Translations under genes and position numbers: made by a program
Part shown: piece by piece, positions 33,538 to 43,558 of the stretch
How the letters are laid out: the number at the start of each line of letters is the position of its first letter
How positions within the stretch are numbered: the first letter of the stretch is position 1
Notes under the pieces: model-generated
Database searches by the model: none
What the model was told of the DNA's origin: nothing
Seen by the model: the letters and a program-made list of their open reading frames with translations, nothing else
Assembly: GCA_963678705.1 (NCBI GenBank)
Contig: OY783205.1
Location: forward strand, 13,268,001-13,332,000
Direction of reading: 5' to 3'
DNA: 64,000 nucleotides
DNA from: Panorpa germanica
Taxonomy: Eukaryota > Arthropoda > Insecta > Mecoptera > Panorpidae

Positions 33538-33553
33538 ACCCCACCTGACACCA
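33538..33553 (-). promoter_or_regulatory. tRNA primer-binding site of copy A
   Basis: TGGTGTCAGGTGGGGT directly after the LTR on the minus strand; its complement ends TGACACCA as a tRNA 3' end would. The same signal follows the other LTRs, e.g. at 42463 and 50633. A leucine tRNA is possible, as in some Gypsy lineages, but not verified. Confidence 0.65.
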
Positions 33554-33554
33554 T

Positions 33555-34377
33555 TGTTGTAAGTAGATTCGAGGGCGGATGTTACACCTGACATCAATGT
33601 TGTAAAAAGAGGTCGGATTGTCGTTCTAGAAGGAGATTACTCAGCTTGCTAATACATTCCGCAGGGATGCTAGTTTCTGGAAGTAGACTCTTCAGTTGAC
33701 GATCATCCACCTTCTTGAATCACTCACGTAGATAAGAATTAAGTTTCTTTTAAGATGAATAACAGGATTATTGTTAAGACGGTGTATTGTTGCAATTAGA
33801 GAATACTTGAGCGGTCTAAAGTAACCTCGTTGCGACATACGACGGTTGAACAATTAGTATCTTTTTATTACTATTAATACAAACACTTTTATTAAAATAT
33901 ATCATTTATTCGTTGTAATATTATATCTGCTTACTTAATTACAATAGTATTTTATTAGATTAATGAAGATGTCAGATATAAAACAAAATGTAATTCTTTA
34001 GTGTTATAATTTGATTAATAGTTAAAACGTGCTCACGATTGAATACTTTGATGTTACAATTGGAGTATTGTACGAACGAAGTACAATTAGTAAACACTTG
34101 GTTGAGACTCAGGAGAAGACTGACTTTCTGACTAGCGTGCAGATTAATATATAATGATTTATTTCACATCACAATGTGCCAATACTGAGTTACCAGCATT
34201 AAAACAATATAAAATCTCCACAGACCAGAGTCAATGTTTACAAGCGCTAAATACAAATAATTATTTATTACAATATTAATACTAAAATTAAAGATAACAT
34301 AATATAATTCTTATAAAATAAATAACATTTATATTAAAAATAGGAAGGATAAGTACGACTTATGCGTACTTACAACA
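33555..34377 (-). repeat. 5' LTR of copy A
   Basis: Followed on the minus strand by ATGGTGTCAGGTGGGGTC, the primer-binding site. Confidence 0.92.
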
Positions 34378-34613
34378 ATATAATGATTTATTTCACATCA
34401 CATAACGCCAATACTGGGTTACCAGTATTAAAACAATATAAATCTCCACAGACCAGAGACAATGTTTACAAGCGCTAAACTTAAACAATTATTCATTACA
34501 ATATTAATACTAATACTAAAACTGTTGACATAATATAATTCTTATGTAATAATTAACATTTATTATTATTAAAATAAAAGGTAAGTGCGACATATGCGTA
34601 CTTACAACACTAG

Positions 34614-35564
34614 TTTGCAAATAAATTCTGCGTCAACTTTTCTTATTGTACTTTTTATCTAAAATTGGTACATTATTTTTTAAAGTTATGTGACGTGAAA
34701 TTAAATAGTAAAGATAGAGGAACGAAAGTGCATTTTAAAGCTAAAAAATTTACCTTATAGTTTGAGCCACGGTTAGTTTACAGCGCCTATTTTGTACAAA
34801 TGCGTATTTGCATCGCGCTGATTGACAATACCCCTATGTACGTTTGATGTTTATGTAAAAGAGTCTACGTGTATGTTTTGTTTAGAGAATTGGTTTATTA
34901 AAACTAAGAGTCAATACAGTAGTAGAATAACAATGTTGACTGTTGCTTCAGAACAAACCGCAACTATGAAAGTTCTTTGAAACTTAATATAAGTATATGT
35001 AAACAGTTGAAATCTTAAAACTAAGATGTTAACTTAAAGTTTAATATAAGAATTATTATAAATTGTAATACTTTGTATAAGTAAATTAACCTAATGGAAA
35101 GGGAAACAGGATGTCGGCTTGATCAAAAACACTAGTAATAAATGCACTTAAGAATAACTGGACCGTTGACAACCGTGGTCATAAATATTGTTATGAGACA
35201 TCACTAAAATGCATTAAGGCATAGGGTCGAAAAGGGTCTACAATTTTATAACTCAAATATTTCAATGGATTTTCAGCTACTTATTCTAAATTGCTATAAT
35301 AATTAAACCCTGATAAAAGTGGACCATAAAAATAGAATAAAAATAAAATAAATGTCTTATGTCTGGTGCACAAATTCAAATTACTTGCTTTAATATTTAA
35401 ATAATATCAAGACCTTTTATTAGTGTTTATATAGGACGGAACACTTATGTTATTAAGAAGCAACACATTTTTGTAATTATGCTCAGCCTCATTCAAATAC
35501 AGAAGGCCCATATTAGCAAGGAGTGTATTTACTTGAATTTATAATTACTAAACCTGCTGCATAG
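34614..35564. other. Unique-looking spacer, no gene
   Basis: About 950 bases that match none of the repeats in this window and show no coding potential. It separates two insertions of the LTR family and may be original host sequence. Confidence 0.5.
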
Positions 35565-36047
35565 TGTTGTAAGTACGCATATGTCGCACTTACCTTTTAT
35601 TTTTAATGATATTAAATGTTAATTATGTAATAGAATTATATTATGTAAACAGTTTTTGTATTAGTATTAATATTGTAATGAATAATTATTTAAGTTTAGC
35701 GCTTATAAATATTGTCTCTGGTCTGTGGAGATTAATATTGTTTTAATGCTGGTAACTCAGTATTGGCGTTTTGTGATGTGAAATAAATCATTATATATTA
35801 AACTGCACGAGACTCAAAGCAAGCATTACTATTCATAACTTCGTTCGTACAATTACTCTAATTGTAACATCAAAGTGTACCATGTAAGCGTGTTTCAACT
35901 ATTAATCAAATTATAACACTATAGAATTACATTTTGTTTTATATCTGACATCTTCATTAATCTAATAAAATACTATTGTAATTAAGTAAGCAGATATAAT
36001 ATTACAACGAATAAATGATATATTTTAATAAAAGTGTTTGTATTAAT
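35565..36047 (+). mobile_element. Old LTR fragment of the same family, interrupted
   Basis: Begins TGTTGTAAGTACGCATATGT and runs for about 480 bases in the plus orientation, diverged from the younger LTRs and closest in style to the old solo LTR at 34382-34609. It is cut at 36047 by the start of a minus-strand LTR; the remainder was not found in the window. Confidence 0.85.
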
Positions 36048-36880
36048 TGTTGTGAGTAAGATTCGAGGGCGGATGTTACACCTGACATCAATGTTGTAAA
36101 AAGAGGTCGGATTGTCGTTCTAAAAGGAGATTACTCAGCTTGCTAATACATCACGCAGTGTTGCTAGTTTCTGGAAGTAGATTCTTCAGTTTGACGATCA
36201 TCCACCTTCTTGAATTACTCACGTTGATAAGAATTAAGTCTCTTCAGATGATTAATAGGATTCTTGTTAAGACGGTGTATTGTTGCAATTAGAGAATACT
36301 TGAGCGGTCTAAAGTAACCTCGTTGCAACATACGACGGTTGAACAATTAGTATCTTTTTATTACTATTAATACAAACACTTTTATTAAAATATATCATTT
36401 ATTCGTTGTAATATTATATCTACGTACTTAATTACAATAGTATTTTATTGGATTAATAAAGATGCCAGATATAAAACAAAATGTAATTCTAGTGTTATAA
36501 TTTGATTAATAGTTAAAATGTGCTCACTATTGAATACTTAGATGTTACAATTGGAGTATTGTACGAACGAAGTACAATTAGTAAACACTTGGTTGAGACT
36601 CAGGAGAAGACTGACTTTTTGACTCCAGTACAAAACGGTATATTAACAATTTATTTGTTAACTTTACATCATACAATACTAGTTCAGTGTTGCCAAAAAT
36701 TAAATAACAATATAAAATATCCACAGACCAGAGTCAATGTTTACAAGCGCTAACTTTAAACAATTATTTGTTACAATATTAATACTAAAATTAAAGATAA
36801 CATAATATAATTCTTATAAAATAAATAACATTTATATTAAAAATAGAAAGGATAAGTACGACTTATGCGTACTTACAACA
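36048..36880 (-). repeat. 3' LTR of copy B
   Basis: Inserted next to TATTAAT of an older plus-strand LTR. It shares subtype markers (for example GTCGTTCTAAAAGG) with 61326-62146. Confidence 0.88.
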
Positions 36881-37156
36881 CCCTTCATCCCTAAAAAAGG
36901 AACGCATATTAAACAAAACATATGCGTTTCTTTCCAGGAAAAAGAAAAAGGAAGATAGGACGATATCGTACTATCACAACACCCCCTTCCAAAAAAAAAG
37001 GGACACGTATAAAAACAAAATATACGAGTTACAATTCTGGAAAAAAAACAAAAAGAGAAGCAAAGTGTCGACAACGATTCTGATCCCATCGTATAGAGTT
37101 AACACTGCCTCACAAAACAATCATCCCTGACAAAATCCATCTTATTCGTCAAGGTT

Positions 37157-39697
37157 TTATTCATTGGTACAAAATCTCTTCAATCTATTCCTATTAACTA
37201 CCGTATACTTTCTAGGTGAAAAAAAAGAATTGACCCTTCTATCAAAATTTAATTTAAATTTTGGTTTATTACTAGTAAATTTATTTGTAGCTAAATCAAT
37301 CGTAGAAGAATATTTTGCACCACTAAATTGGTCTAGTATGTCAAGTACGAGGGGCAAAGGATAAACATCACTTGTCGTCTGTTCATTAAGTTTACGATAA
37401 TCGATTACAACGCAAAATTGTTTGTTCCCAGACACATCTGCTTTTTTAGGTACCATTAACAGAGGTGCGTTAAACTGTGAGTCGCATTTTTCAATAATGT
37501 TGTTAGCCAACAGTTCTTGGATATGCTTCTCAACAATTTCTTTATGCGCATGAGATAATCTATGCGGCTTAATGTTTACAGGGTTAGGTGAGTCACTCAG
37601 TGCACTCGCACAAGATAAATTATCTACCGGGAAAAAAAATATGTTATTAAAATTATTACAGATTTCCATTAAATCTGTTAAGTATTTTGAATTAACATTT
37701 GAAAAGTCTATATTATTAAATAAAAGATGTCGTAAGGATCTTTTAGGATCGTTAGGATTTCTTTTCAAAAAATGGTAAAAATTAAATTTATTTATTGGAA
37801 TAATATCTGGTTTAAAATTGTCAAGTATTACATCTTTTGCTGAGGAATTAGTTATTGATATATAAAAAGTATTATTAACAGGATTAATTAATGCGTTGGC
37901 TAAAAAAACTTCAGGTAGCAATTCCTTGGCTACACAAACTCCTACCGTAGAACCCGACATAGGAATTAATTTCCTAGTACGTGCTGGAACTATGATAATA
38001 CTGTTTATGTTCAATAATGGGAATTCAAATATTTTGCCATGTTGTGAGAATTGTACGCTGTTTGTTTCCAAATTAATTACTGCTTTAAATGTACGTAAAA
38101 TATCTAATCCTATGATTCCATCATGCTTAATGGGGAAATCCTCTGACACAACCTGAAAAGTATGTTTCGACCTAGAACTATCTAAAATTATAGAAGTTTT
38201 TAGTGAACCTAAAGTATAAGGCGTGCCTTCAGAGATTCCCTTTAATAACACTTTAGATGTACTATCTATTTTGATATTATTTTTTAAAATATTTTGTTTA
38301 ATTAAAGAAATTTGAGAACCAGTGTCCAATAAAAATGATACAGTCTTTGCTTTGGCTGCGACTATTCTGAATTGAACAGTGTCAGCTGTTTGCTTGTCAA
38401 TAACATTTTCATTGTTACAGTTAAAATTTGTTATATCATTGGTATTTTGTATTTCTTTAATCTCAATATTTTTATTTAAACTATTAAATTTACGTAAATG
38501 GTGATTATAAAAAGAACGTGAATTTTGTTTTGTATTTTTAGTAAAAGATACTTGAGGACCATCAGATTCAAGATGTCTCGATCTTTTACAATAAACAGAA
38601 GGTTTTGAAAATACCGTAGCTCTCCTACAAATATTAATTTGCGCGACAGGATATACCGTATCCGCATTTTCCTTCTTGATAAAACAATATTTCTCTAAAT
38701 GACCATTTTTTTTACAATAGTTACAAAAAAAAGTTTTAAATTTTGTTTCGACTTCGTTAGCAAATTGTTCACTTGAAACTGGTTCACTACTAGAAATAGA
38801 ATGACTTGAATCTGTTTTAAATTCAACATGCCTTCTTCTTTCTAGAGTGCGCCACCGTGTTTCAAGAAAATTCGTAAAATCATTTAGGGTTGGTAATTCA
38901 GAAGTATTTCTGTTTTCCCATTCCTTTAATGTGTTAAAATCTAACTTGGTCTTTAAAAAATGTATAAAAATAAAATCTGAATGATTAGAATATATTCCCA
39001 ACTCGGTTAATGCTCTAATCGATTCATTAATTTCGTCTAAAAAATTTTTGATATTAGTTTCTGATTCTAAACGTATAACATTGTAGTTTATCAAATTGTT
39101 TAAATAGGTTTCAATAAGTGCTACCTTGTTATCATAACGTTTACAAAGGATGTTCCAAACAATTTCATAATTATCGTTTGTTAAAGGATAATTCTTTATG
39201 AGTTTGAGTGGTTCTCCTGTCAAATTTAATTTTAAATAATGCATTTTTTCAATGTTTGATAGTTTGCTATTATTACGAATTAAATTTGTAAATAATTCCA
39301 TGAAACTTTGCCAATTAGTATATTCTCCATCAAAAACGGTTAGTTGCATTGGACTTAAGTTTAAATTTCTTATTGAATCTATGCTTTTTGAGTCATCCAC
39401 AATATGTGTATCATTCTCAAATGTTTGCTTATAATTCAACAAGGAAATAAGAGTGTCGTCATAAATACTTTCAACTTCCATAGACTTACTAACGATAGCC
39501 GTAGCTTCTTCATTTTTTAGAGTTGGAAGCAGTGCTTCTACGATACTACTATATTTAACCCAAGCTTTGTCTAAGTTTTTGATTTTTAATTCAACGATGG
39601 TTAAGGATGTTGATTGGACTTCTAGATTTTTTGAAAATTCATTAATTAGATTGATTGTATTCTCAACTAATGTGAGGGAATGAACGTTCGGTGCCAT
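37157..39697 (-). CDS. Gag-pol frame of copy B
   Basis: 846 codons with the same domain order as copy A: DUF1759-like gag, CCHC knuckle (CNYCKKNGHLEKYC), retropepsin-like protease, beginning of a Gypsy-type reverse transcriptase. Some gag residues (LPTLKNEEA, SIRNLNLS) are shared with copy G at the window end rather than with copies C and D, supporting close ancestry of B and G. Fossil; polymerase shortened. Confidence 0.85.
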   Translation of the reverse strand: MAPNVHSLTLVENTINLINEFSKNLEVQSTSLTIVELKIKNLDKAWVKYSSIVEALLPTLKNEEATAIVSKSMEVESIYDDTLISLLNYKQTFENDTHIVDDSKSIDSIRNLNLSPMQLTVFDGEYTNWQSFMELFTNLIRNNSKLSNIEKMHYLKLNLTGEPLKLIKNYPLTNDNYEIVWNILCKRYDNKVALIETYLNNLINYNVIRLESETNIKNFLDEINESIRALTELGIYSNHSDFIFIHFLKTKLDFNTLKEWENRNTSELPTLNDFTNFLETRWRTLERRRHVEFKTDSSHSISSSEPVSSEQFANEVETKFKTFFCNYCKKNGHLEKYCFIKKENADTVYPVAQINICRRATVFSKPSVYCKRSRHLESDGPQVSFTKNTKQNSRSFYNHHLRKFNSLNKNIEIKEIQNTNDITNFNCNNENVIDKQTADTVQFRIVAAKAKTVSFLLDTGSQISLIKQNILKNNIKIDSTSKVLLKGISEGTPYTLGSLKTSIILDSSRSKHTFQVVSEDFPIKHDGIIGLDILRTFKAVINLETNSVQFSQHGKIFEFPLLNINSIIIVPARTRKLIPMSGSTVGVCVAKELLPEVFLANALINPVNNTFYISITNSSAKDVILDNFKPDIIPINKFNFYHFLKRNPNDPKRSLRHLLFNNIDFSNVNSKYLTDLMEICNNFNNIFFFPVDNLSCASALSDSPNPVNIKPHRLSHAHKEIVEKHIQELLANNIIEKCDSQFNAPLLMVPKKADVSGNKQFCVVIDYRKLNEQTTSDVYPLPLVLDILDQFSGAKYSSTIDLATNKFTSNKPKFKLNFDRRVNSFFSPRKYTVVNRNRLKRFCTNE

Positions 39698-40789
39698 AGT
39701 ACTTAATTAAAGTTATATATAATATACAGACTAAAGATTATTTTGTACCAATAAACGACTCTCCGAAAAATAGGATTCTGACAAGGAAAAATTGTTAGCG
39801 AAAACAGTAACTCACAGGAAATTTCCGATGGGGCTCAGACGTTGCAGTTGTAACAGGAAGGTAGTCTCTCTGATTGAACAGACTGCTATCTAACTGCTTC
39901 AGCTCTTTACTTCTCCTTTTCAAAATTCCCTCTCGTTCAAAAAAAGATGTTGTTCTAAAAAAATATTAACATAAATTAGTATAATTGCGGAAACAATTAT
40001 AAAAAATATTATAGTAAATATGCAAAAGTATTGGATATAATACTAAAAAAAATTAATAGCTTCAATGACAAACAATGATGCTACAAAAAAAGTTAGGTTA
40101 TAGCAAATATTCAAAAGTATTGAATATAATACTAAAAAAAATTAATAGCTTCAATGACAAACAATGATGCTACAAAAAAAAGTTAGGTTATAGCAAATAT
40201 TCAAAAGTACTGAATATAATACTAAAAAAAATTATAACCACGTTAATAATGATGCTAATAAAAAATACTTGGATTATAGCAAATATTCAAAAGTACTGAA
40301 TATAATACTAAAAAAAATGATAGCTTCATTAATAACGTTGCTATATAAAAAAAATACAATTATCAATTTATAGTAATAATTATATACAAAAAAAAGATAC
40401 CGTTCTATTATACTTAAAGATTTTCTTATCAGTGATTATAATCTATACACAGCTGTGTGCGGAATTCTGCACGCGACCAACATCGATTTAGATTATTCCA
40501 AGTGTTCTAGAAGCATCCATCCATTCCCGTGGCGGCAAAAGATTTCTTTTTCCAGGTTTAGCGGGCTGTAGTTTTGCATCCGCCGGACTTGTAGAAAATT
40601 ATGTGAAATACAGATGAAATGATATTCTAGCTCGTACTCTTCGGCAATTTTGGAAATAATCGATCGGCGTAGTGGTATCCAGATTTATTGATTTGCATCC
40701 AGGTGTAGAATATATAGAAAAAATTTTGGGCGTACCTCTTGGATATTTATGTGTAGGAATATCTCTTCAAGACCCCACCTGACACCATT

Positions 40790-41625
40790 TGTTGTAAGTT
40801 TATTCGAAGGCGGATGTTACACCTGACATCAATGTTGTAAAAAGAGGTCTGATGCTCGTTCTAGAAGGAGATTACTCAGCTTGCTAATACATCACGCAGT
40901 GTTGCTAGTTACTGGAAGTAGATTCTTCAGTTTGACGATCATCCACCTTCTTGAATTACTCACGTTGATAAGAATTAACTCTTTTAAGATGATTAATAAG
41001 ATTCTTGTTAAGACGGTGTATTGTTGCAATTTGAGAATACTTGAGCGGCCTAAAGTATAACCTCGTTGCAACATACGACGGTTGAACAATTAGTATCTTT
41101 TAAATACTATTAATACAAACACTTTTATTAAAATATATCATTTATTCGTTGTAATATTATATCTGCTTACTTAATTACAATAGTATTTTATTAGATTAAT
41201 GAAGATGTCAGATATAAAACAAAATGTAATTCTTTAGTGTTATAATTTGATTAATAGTTAAAACGTGCTCACGATTGAATACTTTGATGTTACAATTGGA
41301 GTATTGTACGAACGAAGTACAATTAGTAAACACTTGGTTGAGACTCAGGAGAAGACTGACTTTCTGACTAGCGTACAAATTGGTATATTAACAATTTGTT
41401 TGTTAACTTTACATCATACAATACTAGTTCAGTGTTGCCAAAAATTAAATAACAATATAAAATATCCACAAACCAGAGTCAATGTTTACAAGCGCTAAAT
41501 TTAAACAATTATTTGTTACAATATTAATACTAAAATTAAAGATATCATAATATAATTCTTATAAAATAAATAACATTTATATTAAAAATAGAAAGGATAA
41601 GTACGACTTATGCGTACTTATAACA
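40790..41625 (-). repeat. 5' LTR of copy B
   Basis: On its inner side the minus strand reads AAATGGTGTCAGGTGGGGTC. On its outer side internal sequence of another unit follows. Confidence 0.88.
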
Positions 41626-41873
41626 CCCTTCAACCCTAGAAAAGGAACGCATATTAAACAAAACATATGCGTTTCTTTCCAAGAAAAAGAAAAAGGAAGA
41701 TAGGACGATATCGTACTATCACAACACCCCCTTCCAAAAAAAAGGGACACGTATAAAAACAAAATATACGAGTTACAATTCTGGAAAAAAACAAAAAGAG
41801 AAGCAAAGTGTCGACAACGATTCTGATCCCATCGTGTAGAGTTAACACTGCTCCACAAAACAATCATCCCAGT
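41626..41873 (-). mobile_element. Partial internal (3') region adjoining copy B
   Basis: The stretch that normally lies between the gag-pol frame and the 3' LTR, including the stem-loop series, without its coding region. It joins the outer side of the LTR at 40790-41625, so that LTR is shared by two internal regions. It stops at the inverted junction. Confidence 0.85.
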
Positions 41874-41891
41874 CTCATCAAAGGTCTCATC
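41874..41891. other. Inverted junction with a short templated-looking repeat
   Basis: The minus-oriented internal piece changes here to a plus-oriented LTR fragment. CAATCATCCCAGTCTCATC and GTCTCATCCCAGTCTTC around it repeat CATCCCAGTCT, as if a few bases were copied during end joining. Confidence 0.7.
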
Positions 41892-42914
41892 CCAGTCTTC
41901 TCCTGAGTCTCAACCAAGTGTTTACTAATTGTACTTCGTTCGTACAATACTCCAATTGTAACATCAAAGTATTCAATCGTGAGCACGTTTTAACTATTAA
42001 TCAAATTATAACACTAAAGAATTACATTTTGTTTTATATCTGACATCTTCATTAATCTAATAAAATACTATTGTAATTAAGTAAGCAGATATAATATTAC
42101 AACGAATAAATGATATATTTTAATAAAAGTGTTTGTATTAATAGTATTTAAAAGATACTAATTGTTCAACCGTCGTATGTTGCAACGAGGTTATACTTTA
42201 GGCCGCTCAAGTATTCTCAAATTGCAACAATACACCGTCAAACAAGAATCCTATTAATCATCTTAAAAGAGTTAATTCTTATCAACGTGAGTAATTCAAG
42301 AAGGTGGATGATCGTCAAACTGAAGAATCTACTTCCAGAAACTAGCAACACTGCGTGATGTATTAGCAAGCTGAGTAATCTCCTTCTAGAACGAGCATCA
42401 GACCTCTTTTTACAACATTGATGTCAGGTGTAACATCCGCCCTCGAATCTTACTCACAACAATGGTGTCAGGTGTGGGGTCTCGAAGAGATATTCCTACA
42501 CATAAATATCCAAGAGGTACGCCCAAAAATTTTTTCTATATATTCTACACCTGGATGCAGATCAATTAATCTGGATGCCACTACGCCGATGGATTATTTC
42601 CAAAAATTGCCGAAGAGTACGAGATAGAACGTCAATTCATCTGTATTTCACATAATTTTTCTACAAGTCCGGTGGATGCAAAACTACAGCCCGCCGAACC
42701 AGAAAAAAAGAAATCTTTTGCCGCCATGCGAATGGATGGATGCTTCTAGAACACATGGAATAATCTAAATCGATGTTGGTCGCGTCCAGAGCCCTGCACA
42801 CAGCTGTTTATAGATCATAATCACTGATAAGAAAATCTTTAAGTATAATAAGACAGTATCTTTTTTTTGTATATAATTATTACTATAAATTGATAATTGT
42901 ATTTTTTTTGAATA

Positions 42915-43255
42915 GCAACGTTACTAATGAAGCTATGATTTTTTTTTAGTATTATATTCAGTACTTTTGAATATTTGCTATAATCTAAGTATTTTTTATT
43001 AGCATCATTATTAACGAGGTTATAATTTTTTTTAGTATTATATTCAATACTTTTGAATATTTGCTATAACCTAACTTTTTTTGTAGCATCATTGTTTGTC
43101 ATTGAAGCTATTAATTTTTTTAGTATTATATTCAATACTTTTGAATATTTGCTATAACCTAAGTATTTTTGTAGCATCATTGTTTGTCATTGAAGCTATT
43201 AATTTTTTTTAGTATTATATCCAATACTTTTGCATATTTACTATAATATTTTTTT
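42915..43255 (+). repeat. Leader minisatellite of copy C
   Basis: Four to five units of about 80 bases, each with TAGTATTATATTCAATACTT, TTGAATATTTGCTATAA and, in the later ones, GTAGCATCATTGTTTGTCAT. GTATT...AATAC inside each unit can pair. Confidence 0.88.
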
Positions 43256-43558
43256 ATAATTGTTTCCACAATTATACTAATTTATGTTAATATTTTTTTA
43301 GAACAACATCTTTTTTTGAACGAGAGGGAATTTTGAAAAGGAGAAGTAAAGAGCTGAAGCAGTTAGATGGCAGTCTGTTCAATCAGAGAGACTACCTTCC
43401 TGTTACAACTGCAACGTCTGAGCCCCATCGGAAATTTCCTGTGAGTTACTGTTTTCGCTAACAATTTTTCCTTGTCAGAATCCTATTTTTCGGAGAGTCG
43501 TTTATTGGTACAAAATAATCTTTAGTCTGTATATTATATATAACTTTAATTAAGTACA

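Larger units (their letters stand above)
28901..34377 (-). mobile_element. LTR retroelement copy A (BEL-like gag, Gypsy-like pol)
   Basis: Complete between ends: 823-bp LTRs at 28901-29723 and 33555-34377, apparently identical, TG...CA termini, 4-bp duplication ATAT (28897-28900 and 34378-34381). Internal order on the minus strand: primer-binding site, leader with minisatellite, gag-pol frame, stem-loop series, 3' LTR. Polymerase is shortened as in every copy of the family, so it is a non-autonomous fossil with about one major shared break. Very recent by LTR identity. Confidence 0.92.
28328..34609 (-). mobile_element. Old solo LTR, split by a young copy of its own family
   Basis: The LTR occupies 28328-28900 and 34382-34609 (about 800 bases in total) and is flanked by CTAG at 28324-28327 and 34610-34613. 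It is visibly diverged from the other LTRs in the cluster. The complete element at 28901-34377 is inserted in it, with the 4-bp duplication ATAT. No internal region belongs to the older insertion, so it is a solo LTR. Confidence 0.88.
36048..41625 (-). mobile_element. LTR retroelement copy B
   Basis: LTRs at 36048-36880 (833 bp) and 40790-41625 (836 bp) with an internal region in between, minus strand. The two LTRs are clearly different subtypes: the left one resembles the LTR at 61326-62146, the right one that at 46379-47201, so this is a recombinant or a member of an LTR-sharing array rather than a simple insertion. Beyond the right LTR more internal sequence follows instead of a target duplication. 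Confidence 0.85.

Noticed and set aside
41577-41867. Phe/Cys-rich small frames (also at 46170, 54220, 61117) that look membrane-like
   Set aside because: They lie in the stem-loop and T-rich 3' region of each LTR element; the hydrophobic appearance comes from T-rich runs, and frame and length vary between copies.
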